The position numbers and the translations under genes are program-made. DNA of 64,000 nt from the NCBI RefSeq assembly GCF_000719265.1, contig NZ_JOFL01000008.1, positions 124,001 to 188,000 of the forward strand, given 5' to 3'. This DNA is from Streptomyces roseoverticillatus (GTDB taxonomy: Bacteria > Actinomycetota > Actinomycetes > Streptomycetales > Streptomycetaceae). The notes below the pieces were generated by a model. It ran no database searches and was not told the DNA's origin. It saw only the letters and a program-made list of their open reading frames with translations. This document shows, piece after piece, positions 18,216 through 27,102 of this stretch. Numbering within the stretch: the stretch's first letter is position 1; the number at the start of each line of letters is the position of its first letter.

Positions 18216-18432
18216 GGCTGGAGCCACCTCCTTGGTGGACCGTGAACCCCCAGTAGGGATTCACAAGTTCACAAGCGTGGGTCCTTCATCGTCACACGAC
18301 GCGGCCCGCCCAACAAGGGGCGCGTGGGGCCGTAACCGCGCTCGGGGGCGCCACCGCGCCCGCCCCGGACCGGCGCTGTACGTCCCGGGGCCCGGCCCGT
18401 ATGCCCTGCGCCCGGATCCCCGGCCCGCACGC

Positions 18433-19239
18433 CTACGTCCGGAGGTAGCCCAGCAGCTCGTCGTGGAGCAGGCCGTTGGACGCCGCGGCGTTGCCGCTGT
18501 GCGGCCCGGGGCGGCCGTCCAGGCCGGTGAAGCGGCCGCCGGCCTCCTCCACGATGACCACGTTCGCCGCCATGTCCCACAGCGACAGCTCCGGTTCGGC
18601 GCAGATGTCCACCGACCCCTCGGCGACCATCATGTACGGCCAGAAGTCGCCGTAGCCGCGGGTCCGCCAGCAGTCGCGCGTGAGGTCGAGGAAGCCCGGC
18701 AGCAGGCCGCGCTCCTCCCAGCCGCTGAGCGAGGAGTAGGCGAAGGACGCGTCCTCGACGCGGCCCACGCGCGACACCTGCAGGCGGGTCGCCGACGTCA
18801 GGCTGCGGCCGGTGTACGCGCCCGAGCCCCGGGCGGCCCACCACCGGCGGCCCAGCGCCGGTGCCGACACCACGCCCACGACGGGCTCGAAACCGACCGA
18901 CCCGCCCTGCTCGACCTGCACCATGAGCGAGATCAGGGTGGCCCAGACCGGCACGCCGCGCACATAGTTCTTGGTGCCGTCGATGGGGTCGATCACCCAG
19001 CGGCGCGGGCCCGTGCCCTCGCTGCCGAACTCCTCGCCCAGCACCGCGTCGCGCGGCCGTGCGCGCTGCAGATGGCCGCGGATCAGCTCCTCGGCGGCCT
19101 TGTCCGCCTCGCTCACCGGGGTCATGTCCGGTTTGGTCTCGACCTTCAGGTCGAGGGCCTTGAACCGGTCCATGGTGGCCGCGTCTGCGGCATCCGCGAG
19201 GACGTGGGCCAGACGCAGATCATCGTGGTAGTCGGACAT
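18433..19239 (-). CDS. hisN: Histidinol-phosphatase (inositol monophosphatase fold)
   Basis: A 268-residue IMPase-superfamily enzyme with metal motifs GEEFG (residues 68-72) and [12 protein letters not shown] (81-92), plus [18 protein letters not shown] near residue 220. The actinobacterial form that hydrolyses L-histidinol phosphate in histidine biosynthesis (HisN) has this sequence pattern and length. General inositol phosphatase activity is the alternative. No other his gene is close, as expected for the separated actinobacterial hisN. TACTGT lies 6 nt before the ATG with no ribosome site, so the transcript is probably leaderless. Confidence 0.85.
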   Translation of the reverse strand: MSDYHDDLRLAHVLADAADAATMDRFKALDLKVETKPDMTPVSEADKAAEELIRGHLQRARPRDAVLGEEFGSEGTGPRRWVIDPIDGTKNYVRGVPVWATLISLMVQVEQGGSVGFEPVVGVVSAPALGRRWWAARGSGAYTGRSLTSATRLQVSRVGRVEDASFAYSSLSGWEERGLLPGFLDLTRDCWRTRGYGDFWPYMMVAEGSVDICAEPELSLWDMAANVVIVEEAGGRFTGLDGRPGPHSGNAAASNGLLHDELLGYLRT

Positions 19240-19251
19240 GGCTGAACAGTA
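19240..19251 (-). promoter_or_regulatory. Leaderless-type -10 box for hisN
   Basis: TACTGT on the minus strand (bases 19246-19251) ends 6 nt before the ATG. The hexamer and spacing are the same as at the YlbL gene. Confidence 0.55.
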
Positions 19252-19293
19252 CCTGTGGCATCCGCTTCGGGCCTCGCGGCCCGCCCACGGCTC

Positions 19294-19332
19294 TTGACAC
19301 CGTATGGCGGCACGTCAATTCTGTGGCCACAG
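19294..19332 (+). promoter_or_regulatory. Promoter and palindromic operator of the TetR gene
   Basis: TTGACA (19294-19299), a 17-bp spacer and AATTCT (19317-19322) form a near-consensus promoter. The perfect palindrome CTGTGGCCACAG (19321-19332) begins in the -10 box and spans the likely start site, consistent with autorepression. Confidence 0.65.
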
Positions 19333-19365
19333 CCGTAGTGCGGCCGGACGGCCGGGGAGGCGACC

Positions 19366-20040
19366 ATGCCCGCGGCACGAGAGCTCTTGCTGGACGCGGC
19401 CTTCGCGGCGCTGCGCACCCGGCCCTGGAACGGGGTCCGGATGGTGGACGTCGCCGCCTCCGCCGGGGTGTCCCGGCAGACGCTCTACAACGAGTTCGGC
19501 AGCAAGGACGGCCTGGCCAGGGCCCTGGTGCGGCGGGAGGCGGAGGCCTTCCTGGCCGGTGTCGAGCGGGCCCTGAGCGCCTCGCCCGCCACCGCCGTGC
19601 CCGCCACCGCACCGGCCGCCGGGGCCGATGCCGGGGCCCGCTGCGCGGCCGCCGCCTGCTGGATCCTGCGCACGGCGCGGGCCAACCCCCTCGTGCGGGC
19701 CGCGCTCACCGGCTGCCGCGGGGAGCGGCTTCCGGCCGCCGCGGCGCCGGTGCTGCCGGCCCCGCGCGGCCCGTTCGCCCGGGCCGTGCCGCGCTCCGCG
19801 CCCGGCGCCGCGCCGCTCGCCGACGCCATACGGGACCGCACCGTCCGCGCGGTCTCCGGCACCGCCGGGGAGCGGGCGCCGGAGGTCACGCTGTGGGCCT
19901 GCGAGGCGGCCGTACGGCTGACGTTGTCCTACGTCGTCGCCCCGGGCGCGTCGGACGAGGAGGCCGCCGCGCAAGTCGCCCGTCTGGTCCGCACCCTTGT
20001 GGGCGAGAACGTGACGGAAGGACCCCGTCCGGAGCAGTGA
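19366..20040 (+). CDS. TetR-family transcriptional regulator
   Basis: A 224-residue regulator with an N-terminal TetR DNA-binding domain. Residues about 1-55 contain [30 protein letters not shown] followed by the [14 protein letters not shown] recognition helix. The Ala-rich remainder should form the ligand and dimer domain; its effector cannot be predicted. GGGGAGG lies 5 nt before ATG 19366. A 12-bp palindrome overlaps its promoter. It is divergent from hisN, but hisN's own -10 is about 70 bp away, so autoregulation is more likely than control of hisN. Confidence 0.88.
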   Translation: MPAARELLLDAAFAALRTRPWNGVRMVDVAASAGVSRQTLYNEFGSKDGLARALVRREAEAFLAGVERALSASPATAVPATAPAAGADAGARCAAAACWILRTARANPLVRAALTGCRGERLPAAAAPVLPAPRGPFARAVPRSAPGAAPLADAIRDRTVRAVSGTAGERAPEVTLWACEAAVRLTLSYVVAPGASDEEAAAQVARLVRTLVGENVTEGPRPEQ

Positions 20041-20177
20041 CCCGGCCTCCGGGCGGTGGCCTCCGGGCCGGCAATTCCGGCCTCCGGCGGGAGGACTCCG
20101 GGCCGGCTGTTTCAGCCACCCGATCCGGACACTGTTCTCCTCGCCCGGCCCCGGCGCACCGGTGTCGGCCGGGCCCC

Positions 20178-20684
20178 GTGCCCGCCGTCCGCGGCGTCGA
20201 CCTCACCCTGTGCCGCGGCGAAGTTCTCGGTCTCGTCGGCGAGATCGTCGCCGAACCGCTGCGGGCCCAGGGCCGCGGCAGGGCCGCCGTCGCCGGGCGC
20301 GTCCCGGAGCTCCTGGAACTCGTCGGCCTGGAGGCCGGGCACGCGGGCCGCTTCCCGCACGAGTTCTCCGGCGGGCGGCGGCAGCGGCGGTGGCAGCGGA
20401 TCGGCATCGCGCGGGCACTCGCCGTCGAGCCGGAACTGCTCGTCCCGGACGAGCCGGTGTCCGTGCTGGACGTGTCCGTCCAGGCCGGCGTGCTCAACCT
20501 GCCGCAGCGCCTCAGGCGCGAACCGGGGCTCACCTACCTGTTCGTGCCGCACGACCCGGCCGTCGTGCGGCACGTCGCGGACCGGGCGAGCGTCATGTAC
20601 CTCGGGCGCACCGTGGAACCGGGCCCCGCCGGGGAGGTGTTCCGGAAGCGCCGCTGTGGCTTATCGCCGTTGCGGGGGAGTTGA
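20178..20684 (+). pseudogene. Decayed oligopeptide ABC-transporter ATPase (OppF/DppF-like)
   Basis: The frame reads like the end of an OppF/DppF ATPase but lacks its heart. It opens [22 protein letters not shown] and jumps straight to [10 protein letters not shown]. The P-loop, Q-loop and roughly 60 residues between are deleted. The signature region is distorted: [15 protein letters not shown] holds four extra residues compared with SGGQRQRIGIA. Walker B (LLVPDEPVS) and the switch histidine (VPHDPAVV) survive. It ends early, without the usual PYTRAL tail. No permease or binding-protein gene is adjacent. It follows the TetR gene after 137 nt of non-coding sequence. Confidence 0.8.
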
Positions 20685-20736
20685 GGGGCCGGGCCCCTCA
20701 GCCCTCGTGTCAGCCCTTGTGGAGGTGGAGAACGGC

Positions 20737-21060
20737 TCAGTGCGCTGAGCCCGACAGCTGCAAGCCCATGACTCCCAGGATCACCAGGCCGATCGACACC
20801 AGTTTCAGCGTCGACACCAGGTCGCCCAGGAAAACCATGCCGTAGATCGCCGTCCCGGCCGCGCCGATGCCCGTCCACACGGCGTAGGCCGGGCCCACGT
20901 CCAGTTTCTTCAGGGAGAGCGTCAGCAGGCCGAAGCTGCCGAGTGCGAAGCACGCGAACGCGATCGTCGGCCAGAGCCGGGTGAAACCGTGGGAGAGCTT
21001 GAGACAGACCGCGAAGCCGGTTTCCAGCAGTCCGGCGACCACGACCAGCAGCCACGCCAT
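20737..21060 (-). CDS. SMR-family exporter (SugE/Gdx-like)
   Basis: A 107-residue four-helix small multidrug resistance protein with the membrane-embedded glutamate in AGLLETGFAVCLKLSHGF (residue 13). Loops GPAYAVWTGIGAAGTAIYGMVFLGD and LKLVSIGLVILGVMGLQLSG follow. The residues around Glu13 and the W-T-G-I-G-A block resemble the SugE/Gdx subgroup, whose characterised members export guanidinium in exchange for protons. Quaternary-ammonium export is the alternative. Such genes often sit behind guanidine riboswitches, and this one has a structured leader. Confidence 0.85.
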   Translation of the reverse strand: MAWLLVVVAGLLETGFAVCLKLSHGFTRLWPTIAFACFALGSFGLLTLSLKKLDVGPAYAVWTGIGAAGTAIYGMVFLGDLVSTLKLVSIGLVILGVMGLQLSGSAH

Positions 21061-21081
21061 CAGTTTGCCTCCCGCGTCTCG

Positions 21082-21131
21082 GTGACCGCCGTCCGTCCCG
21101 GTGTGCTGATGCCCTTGCCATCGGCGGTCAC
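21082..21131 (-). promoter_or_regulatory. Structured 5' leader of the SMR exporter gene
   Basis: GTGACCGCC and GGCGGTCAC (21082-21090 with 21123-21131) form a perfect 9-bp stem around 32 nt, and that interior can fold further (GATG/CATC, CCG/CGG). The base of the stem is about 21 nt upstream of the start codon. It could be a regulatory RNA; I could not match it to a known guanidine riboswitch by eye. Confidence 0.4.
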
Positions 21132-21147
21132 TCGCAAACGTAGGCGA

Positions 21148-22155
21148 TCAGTCGCCTTCGCGTCGCTCCCGTGTGGAAAGCAGCCGCCGCAGCGAGTACA
21201 GCCGCTGCGGATCGGCGTGGCCGTCGGTGACCCACGCGTCCAGCGCGCAGTCCGGTTCGTCGTGGCTGCAGGCGCGCGGGCAGCCTTCGGTGCCCGGCTC
21301 CAGGTCGGGGAAGGCGTGGATGACGCGCGAGGGATCGATGTGGTGCAGGCCGAAGGAGCGCACGCCCGGTGTGTCGATGACCCACCCCGAGCCGGTCGGC
21401 AGGGGCAGGGCCAGCGCGGACGTGGTGGTGTGACGGCCGCGGCCGGTGACGGCGTTGACGTGGCCGGTGGCCCGCTGCCGGTCCGGGACGAGGGCGTTGA
21501 CCAGAGTGGTCTTGCCGACGCCGGAGTGGCCGACGAACGCGGTGATCCGGTCCTCCAGTTGCTCGCGGACCCGGTCGGCGGCCCCGCCGTCCGCGAGCTC
21601 CTCGCGGCTGGTGACCACGTAGCGCACGCCGAGCGCGCCGTAGGACTCCAGGAGTTTGTCCGGGGAGGCGAGGTCCGACTTCGTCAGGACGAGCAGCGGC
21701 TCCAGGCCCGCGTCGAAGGCCGCGACGAGGCAGCGGTCGATGAGCCGGGGCCGCGGCTCGGGGTCCGCGAGGGCGGTGACGATCGCGAGCTGGTCGGCGT
21801 TGGCGACCACCACGCGCTCGAACGGATCGTCGTCGTCGGCGGTGCGGCGCAGCACCGACGAGCGCTCCTCGACCCGCACGATGCGCGCGAGGGTGTCCTT
21901 GGCGCCGCTGAGATCCCCGACGACGGCGACCCGGTCACCGACCACGACCCCCTTGCGGCCCAGCTCGCGGGCCTTCATGGCGACCACCTTGCGGTCGTCG
22001 ACCAGGCAGGTCAGCCGGCCGCGGTCGATGGTGAGGACGAAGCCCTCGGCGGCGTCCTCGTGCTTGGGGCGGATGTTGGTGCGGGGGCGGTTGCCCTTGC
22101 GGTTGGGGCGGACGCGGATGTCGTCCTCGTCGGGGTTCTTGCCGTAGCGGCGCAT
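21148..22155 (-). CDS. rsgA: Ribosome small-subunit-dependent GTPase A
   Basis: A 335-residue circularly permuted GTPase that helps mature the 30S subunit. An OB-fold N-terminus (LTCLVDDRKVVAMKAREL) is followed by G4 (LVLTKSDLA), the P-loop GHSGVGKTTLVNAL and G3 (VIDTPGVRSFG). The order G4-G1-G3 proves the permutation. The zinc finger CPRACSHDEPDCAL closes the protein. It lies 29 nt downstream of aroA on the same strand and is probably co-transcribed with it. Confidence 0.94.
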   Translation of the reverse strand: MRRYGKNPDEDDIRVRPNRKGNRPRTNIRPKHEDAAEGFVLTIDRGRLTCLVDDRKVVAMKARELGRKGVVVGDRVAVVGDLSGAKDTLARIVRVEERSSVLRRTADDDDPFERVVVANADQLAIVTALADPEPRPRLIDRCLVAAFDAGLEPLLVLTKSDLASPDKLLESYGALGVRYVVTSREELADGGAADRVREQLEDRITAFVGHSGVGKTTLVNALVPDRQRATGHVNAVTGRGRHTTTSALALPLPTGSGWVIDTPGVRSFGLHHIDPSRVIHAFPDLEPGTEGCPRACSHDEPDCALDAWVTDGHADPQRLYSLRRLLSTRERREGD

Positions 22156-22184
22156 TGCTGACTTTCCTGGCTTTCCCGGATCTC

Positions 22185-23555
22185 TCAGACTCTCGGCGCC
22201 GTCGCCGCCCCCGCGACGGTGCCCAGCATCCCGGTCCACAGCTCCGGGAAGTCGGGCAGGGTCTTGGCGGTGGTCGCGACGTTCTCCACCAGGACGCCGT
22301 CGACGGCGAGGCCGATGACGGCGGCCGCGGTGGCGAGCCGGTGATCCTCGTAGGTGTGGAAGACGCCGCCGTGCAGGGGACGCGGGCTGATGCGCAGCCC
22401 GTCCTCGGTCTCGGTGACGTCGCCGCCGAGCTCGTTGATCTCCTTGGCCAGGGCGGCCAGCCGGTCCGTCTCGTGCAGCCGCAGGTGGGCGATGCCGCGC
22501 AGGACGGACTCGGAGCCGGCGAGCGCCGCGACGGCGGCGATCACCGGGGTGAGCTCGCCGACCTCGTGCAGGTCGGCGTCGATGCCCGTGATGCGGCCGG
22601 TGCCGGTGAAGGTCAGGCCGGCCTCGGTCAGCTCGCAGGAGCCGCCCATGGCGGTGAAGATCTCCCGCAGGGCGTCGCCGGGCTGGGTGGTGCGCTCCGG
22701 CCAGTCGGGGATGGTGACCCGGCCGCCGGTGATCAGGGCGGCGGCCAGGAACGGCGCCGCGTTGGACAGGTCCGGCTCCACGACGACGTCGCGGCCGAGC
22801 AGGGCGCTGGGGGAGACCCGCCACACGTTCGGCTCGCCGCCGGACTCGGGGGTGTCCACCTGCGCGCCGGCCTGGCGCAGCATGTCGACGGTCATCCGGA
22901 TGTGCGGCATCGACGGCAGGACGGAGCCGGTGTGCCGGACCTCGACGCCCTGGTTGAAGCGCGGCCCGGACAGCAGCAGCGCGCTCACGAACTGGGAGGA
23001 GGACGAGGCGTCGATCTCGACGGTGCCGCCCTCCAGGGCGCCCCCGCCGTGCACGGTCAGCGGCAGGGCCCCGCGCTCGTTGTCGTCTATGCGGGCGCCC
23101 AGGGCGCGCAGCGCGTCGATCACGCCGTGCAGGGGGCGCTCGTAGCTGCGCGGGTCGCCGTCGAAGCGGATCGGGCCGTCGGCGAGGCTCGCCACGGGCG
23201 GCAGGAAGCGCATCACGGTGCCGGCGTTGCCGACGTCGACGGTGGCGGGGCCGCGCAGCCGGGCCGGGATCACCCGCCACGCCTCGCCGGAGCCGGCCGT
23301 GCCGTCCGCGTCGGTGGAACTGGAGGAGACGGTCTCCTCGATGCCGACGCCCATGGCGCGCAGCGCCTCGGCCATCAGCAGGGTGTCGCGGGACCGCAGG
23401 GGGCGGCGCAGCCAGCCGGGCTCGGAGGCGAGCGCGGCCAGCACCAGGGCGCGGTTGGTGACCGACTTGGAACCGGGCACGGTCACGGTCGCGTCGACCG
23501 CGCCTGTGGCGAGGGGGGCGGGCCAGAGGTCGGAGTGCGCGGGGTTCTCGGTCAT
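22185..23555 (-). CDS. aroA: 3-phosphoshikimate 1-carboxyvinyltransferase (EPSP synthase)
   Basis: A 456-residue enzyme that transfers the enolpyruvyl group of phosphoenolpyruvate to shikimate-3-phosphate in aromatic amino acid synthesis. Diagnostic segments are [20 protein letters not shown] (about residues 24-43), [38 protein letters not shown], and [21 protein letters not shown]. The second GSKS-type element is complete, so the enzyme should be active. A purine-rich AAGGTAAAGG precedes the ATG. It probably heads an aroA-rsgA operon. Confidence 0.95.
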   Translation of the reverse strand: MTENPAHSDLWPAPLATGAVDATVTVPGSKSVTNRALVLAALASEPGWLRRPLRSRDTLLMAEALRAMGVGIEETVSSSSTDADGTAGSGEAWRVIPARLRGPATVDVGNAGTVMRFLPPVASLADGPIRFDGDPRSYERPLHGVIDALRALGARIDDNERGALPLTVHGGGALEGGTVEIDASSSSQFVSALLLSGPRFNQGVEVRHTGSVLPSMPHIRMTVDMLRQAGAQVDTPESGGEPNVWRVSPSALLGRDVVVEPDLSNAAPFLAAALITGGRVTIPDWPERTTQPGDALREIFTAMGGSCELTEAGLTFTGTGRITGIDADLHEVGELTPVIAAVAALAGSESVLRGIAHLRLHETDRLAALAKEINELGGDVTETEDGLRISPRPLHGGVFHTYEDHRLATAAAVIGLAVDGVLVENVATTAKTLPDFPELWTGMLGTVAGAATAPRV

Positions 23556-23690
23556 GCCTTTACCTTACTGACGTTCTCCCCGTGGTCCCGTCTCCGAAGT
23601 GCTCAGGCCTGAGGTCGCGCCCCTGCCCTGTCAGGTCGGGAGCCGCCGCCCCGGCACGGGGAGCCCCCAACCCCTCGTCGGCCGCCTCCG

Positions 23691-24458
23691 TCAAAGGCCG
23701 AGCAGCCAGCGCCCGCCGCCCGTCAGCGCGCACAGCGAGATCACATGGAAGAAAACCAGCCACACGACGGCCGGCAGGTTGGTGAGCCGGGCGAGCTGGT
23801 CCGCGTCCGAGTCGGGAGCGCCCCCGCCCGCCCGTCGCCCGACCACCACCCCTGATCGAGGCGCTGCCGCGCCGCCCCACTGCTTTCGCTTCGCCTGCAG
23901 CTCGAACGCCGGCCGGACCCCGCCGAGCAGCAGGAACCACACCACCCCGTACGCGAACAGCGCCTGCACCGCCGGCCCCGCCAGCCAGGAGACCAGTACG
24001 AACAGGGAGCCGGAGAGCACGACCGTCAGCACCCCGTAGGCGTTCCGGATCATCAGCAGCATCGCGGCCAGCAGCGCCGTCGCGAGCCACAGCAGCGCCG
24101 TGATGTGACCGGCGGACAGCAGCCACGCGCCGCCGAGGCCCAGCAGTGACGCCGCGGGGTAGCCGGCGGCGGCGGTGAGGATCATGCCGAGGCCCGAGGG
24201 CTTGCCGCGCGACACCGTCAGCCCGGAGGTGTCCGAGTGCAGCCGGATGCCCTCCAGCCGCCGCCCGGCCAGCAGGGCCACCAGCCCGTGGCCGCCCTCG
24301 TGGGCGATGGTGACGGCGTTGCGGGTCACCAGCCATATCCCGCGTGGTGCCACCGCCGCGAGCGCGACGAGCCCGGTGGCGGCCACGAGCCACACGGAGG
24401 GGGCGGGCTGGGTCCCCACCACGCGGTCCCACAGGGCGGTGGCTTCGGTGCTGTCCAT
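23691..24458 (-). CDS. M50B-type membrane metalloprotease homologue
   Basis: A 255-residue multi-pass membrane protein with HEGGHGLVALLAG (about residues 53-65), the HExxH zinc site of M50/site-2-type peptidases embedded in a hydrophobic helix. Hydrophobic segments flank it, including LVAATGLVALAAVAP, LLWLATALLAAMLL and VVWLVFFHVISLCAL. The third zinc ligand is not obvious, and no PDZ domain is present. It belongs to the short M50B-like group common in actinobacteria, with unknown substrates. It is divergent from the SRAP gene, with only 41 nt between the starts. Confidence 0.8.
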   Translation of the reverse strand: MDSTEATALWDRVVGTQPAPSVWLVAATGLVALAAVAPRGIWLVTRNAVTIAHEGGHGLVALLAGRRLEGIRLHSDTSGLTVSRGKPSGLGMILTAAAGYPAASLLGLGGAWLLSAGHITALLWLATALLAAMLLMIRNAYGVLTVVLSGSLFVLVSWLAGPAVQALFAYGVVWFLLLGGVRPAFELQAKRKQWGGAAAPRSGVVVGRRAGGGAPDSDADQLARLTNLPAVVWLVFFHVISLCALTGGGRWLLGL

Positions 24459-24499
24459 TTGTGCGCGGCTCCTCGTGGGTCCGTGGCAGGGTGGCCAAT

Positions 24500-25330
24500 A
24501 TGTGTGGTCGATATGCGGCGAGCCGTAAGCCCGAGGATCTCGTGGGGCTCTTCGGCGTCGAGAAGTGGGAGCCGTCCGAGGCCCTCGCCCCGGACTGGAA
24601 CGTGGCCCCGACGAAGAGCGTGTACGCGGTGCTCGAGCGTCCCCTGAAAGACGCAAGTGACCGGCGTCCGGTTCGCCAGCTGCGGCCGCTGCGCTGGGGG
24701 CTCGTGCCGTCGTGGGCGAAATCCCCCGAGGGCGCCGCGAAGATGATCAACGCCCGGTCGGAGACGGTCCACGAGAAGCCGTCCTACCGGAGGGCCTTCG
24801 AGGCGCGCCGCTGCCTCATACCCGCCGACGGCTACTACGAGTGGGTCACCGGTGCGGCGGAGCGGGAGCTGGAGGAGAAGGGTCGCAAGAAGCGTCCCCG
24901 CAAGCAGCCCTATTTCGTCACCCCGGCCGACGGGTCGGTCATGGCGATGGCCGGGCTGTACGAGTTCTGGCGCGACCCCACGCTGCCGCCCGATCACCCC
25001 CAGGCCTGGTGGGCGACCTGCACGGTGCTCACGACGGAGGCCGAGCACGCGCCCTTCGCCCTCCCGGAGGGCGGCCCGGCGCCCGAGGGCGGGCCGCGTT
25101 CCCTGGCCGAGATCCACCCCCGGATGCCGCTCGTGCTGCCGCCGGACCGGTGGGCCGCGTGGCTGGACCCCGGCCGCACCGGCACCGAGGAGCTGCGCGG
25201 CCTGCTGACCCCGCCGCCCGCCGGGTCCGTACGCGCCTACCCGGTCACGACGGCGGTCAGCGACGTCCGCAACAACGGCCCGGAGCTCGTGGAGGAGCTG
25301 GAGGCGCCGGAGGAGGCGACGCTGTTCTGA
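24500..25330 (+). CDS. SRAP-domain DNA-protein crosslink protein (YedK/HMCES-like)
   Basis: A 276-residue SRAP protein that begins Met-Cys-Gly-Arg-Tyr. After Met removal, Cys2 forms a thiazolidine crosslink with abasic sites in single-stranded DNA. Other conserved blocks are DWNVAPTKSVYAV, LRWGLVPSWAK, MINARSETVHEKPSYRRAF, ADGYYEWV and H-P-R-M-P. These include the catalytic Asn, Glu and His of the family. Start choice is fixed by the need for Cys2: the upstream extension of the frame to 24344 has no homology. It is divergent from the M50 gene. Confidence 0.92.
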   Translation: MCGRYAASRKPEDLVGLFGVEKWEPSEALAPDWNVAPTKSVYAVLERPLKDASDRRPVRQLRPLRWGLVPSWAKSPEGAAKMINARSETVHEKPSYRRAFEARRCLIPADGYYEWVTGAAERELEEKGRKKRPRKQPYFVTPADGSVMAMAGLYEFWRDPTLPPDHPQAWWATCTVLTTEAEHAPFALPEGGPAPEGGPRSLAEIHPRMPLVLPPDRWAAWLDPGRTGTEELRGLLTPPPAGSVRAYPVTTAVSDVRNNGPELVEELEAPEEATLF

Positions 25331-25361
25331 GTCCTCACGTGTCTCTTGTTCCGGGGCGCGC

Positions 25362-26006
25362 GTGAACGATGATGGACCGGTGATCGAGACCGTTCCCACT
25401 CCCGCCGGCGACGCCCGCATCCACTGGCACCCGGCCCCCCGGGCCCGCCTCGTGCTCGCCCTCGGCCACGGTGCCGGCGGCGGCGTCGAGGCCCGCGACC
25501 TGCAGGCCCTCGCCGCCGCGTTGCCCGCGCACGGCGTCACCGTGGCCCTGGTGGAGCAGCCCTGGCGGGTCGCCGGTAAGAAGGTCGCCCCCGCGCCGAA
25601 GACCCTGGACGCGGCGTGGACCGCTTTGTGGCCGGCGCTGCAGGAGCCGGGCCTGCCGGTCGTGGCCGGCGGCCGCAGCGCGGGCGCCCGGGTCGCCTGC
25701 CGCACGGCGGCCGGCCTCGGTGCCGCCGCCGTGCTGGCCCTGAGCTTCCCGCTGCACCCGCCGGGCAAGCCGGAGAAGTCCCGCGCGGACGAGCTGACCG
25801 GCGCCGGACTGCCCACCCTGGTCGTCCAGGGCGCGAAGGACCCGTTCGGCCGCCCCGAGGAGTTCCCGTCCGGAACGCACCTGGTGCCCGTGCCGCACGG
25901 CGACCACGGCTTCGCCGTGCCGAAGAAGGCGGACGTCGGGCAGGAGGAGGCGCTGGCCGGGCTCACCGGGGCCGTCGCGGAGTGGCTGGACGGCATCGGC
26001 CGCTGA
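25362..26006 (+). CDS. Alpha/beta-hydrolase of the KANL3/Tex30-like family
   Basis: A 214-residue compact hydrolase. An oxyanion-loop region LALGHGAGGGVEARDL (about residues 32-47) leads to the nucleophile elbow GGRSAGARVACRTA (serine near residue 104). The acid residue lies in VVQGAKDPFG and the histidine in PHGDHGFAVP, so the Ser-Asp-His triad is complete. Bacterial relatives are often called dienelactone-hydrolase-like; the substrate is unknown. GTG 25362 is used, but GTG 25380 (V-I-E-T-V-P) is almost as good, and neither has a clear ribosome site. Confidence 0.82.
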   Translation: MNDDGPVIETVPTPAGDARIHWHPAPRARLVLALGHGAGGGVEARDLQALAAALPAHGVTVALVEQPWRVAGKKVAPAPKTLDAAWTALWPALQEPGLPVVAGGRSAGARVACRTAAGLGAAAVLALSFPLHPPGKPEKSRADELTGAGLPTLVVQGAKDPFGRPEEFPSGTHLVPVPHGDHGFAVPKKADVGQEEALAGLTGAVAEWLDGIGR

Positions 26007-26050
26007 AGCGCCTTGCGCCGGCCACGCCCGGCACGCTGCGGGCCCGTGGC

Positions 26051-26078
26051 GGAATTCCGCATTCCGAAAGAGCTGTTG
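26051..26078 (+). promoter_or_regulatory. Second sigma-R-like promoter element upstream of sigR
   Basis: GGAAT (26051-26055), a 19-nt spacer and GTTG (26075-26078) resemble the sigma-R consensus with one extra spacer base. It lies 40-45 bp upstream of the better match. Confidence 0.4.
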
Positions 26079-26094
26079 AATTCCGGAGGATTCC

Positions 26095-26122
26095 GGGAAT
26101 GCGGCGTGCCCGGGCGCTGTTG
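26095..26122 (+). promoter_or_regulatory. sigR p1, sigma-R-dependent promoter
   Basis: GGGAAT (26095-26100), exactly 18 nt, then GTTG (26119-26122) match the sigma-R consensus GGGAAT-N18-GTT. Position and sequence agree with the autoregulated p1 promoter known from S. coelicolor sigR. Confidence 0.85.
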
Positions 26123-26337
26123 TGCCAGTCGTCATCAGCCACTGGCCCGACCGAGGAATGGGAGCTCGCCGCATGGGTTCGATCGCATGCCTGTCCCGCC
26201 CGCAGACCGCTGACCTGGGATGGTCCGCACTGCATGTGGCGCAGCCCGCCCCGTCTGGAGCGGCGGACGGGCGGGATCGTCGTCTATTCTCCGATTCGAG
26301 CGGGTCCGCATCCGGTCCTGCCGTCGTGTTGGAGGAG

Positions 26338-27102
26338 GTGGGTCCGGTCACTGGGACCGACGAGGGGACCGAAGACACCGGGGCCACGGGCATGAGCGCC
26401 ACCGAGAGCGCCGCGAAGGACGCCGCGAGCACCGCTGCGCAGAACGGCGCGGACGCCGCGGCCGAAGCGGCGGAGAGCGCTGCCGAGCGCAACGCCCGGT
26501 TCGAGCGGGACGCCCTCACCTTCCTCGACCAGATGTACTCCGCCGCCCTGCGGATGACGCGGAACCCCGCCGACGCGGAGGACCTGGTGCAGGAGACCTA
26601 CGCCAAGGCGTACGCGTCCTTCCATCAGTTCCGGGACGGCACGAACCTCAAGGCGTGGCTGTACCGCATCCTGACCAACACCTTCATCAACTCCTACCGC
26701 AAGAAGCAGCGCGAGCCGCTGCGCAGCGCGTCGGAGGAGATCGAGGACTGGCAGCTGGCCCGCGCCGAGTCGCACATGTCGACCGGTCTGCGCTCCGCCG
26801 AGTCCCAGGCCCTGGACCACCTTCCGGACTCCGATGTCAAGGAGGCCCTCCAGGCCATCCCCGAGGAATTCCGGATAGCGGTCTACCTCGCGGACGTCGA
26901 GGGCTTTGCCTACAAGGAGATCGCGGACATCATGGGTACGCCCATCGGCACCGTCATGTCCCGGCTCCACCGGGGCCGCCGCCAGCTGCGCGGAATGCTG
27001 GAGGACTACGCCCGCGAGCGGGGACTGGTCCCCGCCGGGGCGGCCCCTGCTGCGCCGAACGGCTCCGACGAGTCGCACAACCGGAAAGGCTCGGACTCAT
27101 GA
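26338..27102 (+). CDS. sigR: Thiol-stress ECF sigma factor SigR, with long-form start at 26173
   Basis: A 254-residue group 4 sigma factor that directs the thiol-oxidative stress response. After an Ala-rich N-terminus come region 2 ([31 protein letters not shown]) and region 4 ([45 protein letters not shown]), almost textbook SigR. GTG 26338 is taken as the normal start. ATG 26173, in the same frame and preceded by GGGAG, would add exactly 55 residues, matching the unstable sigma-R-prime form known from S. coelicolor. p1 would feed the long form; TATTCT at 26285 may be the -10 of the constitutive p2. rsrA overlaps its 3' end. Confidence 0.95.
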   Translation: MGPVTGTDEGTEDTGATGMSATESAAKDAASTAAQNGADAAAEAAESAAERNARFERDALTFLDQMYSAALRMTRNPADAEDLVQETYAKAYASFHQFRDGTNLKAWLYRILTNTFINSYRKKQREPLRSASEEIEDWQLARAESHMSTGLRSAESQALDHLPDSDVKEALQAIPEEFRIAVYLADVEGFAYKEIADIMGTPIGTVMSRLHRGRRQLRGMLEDYARERGLVPAGAAPAAPNGSDESHNRKGSDS

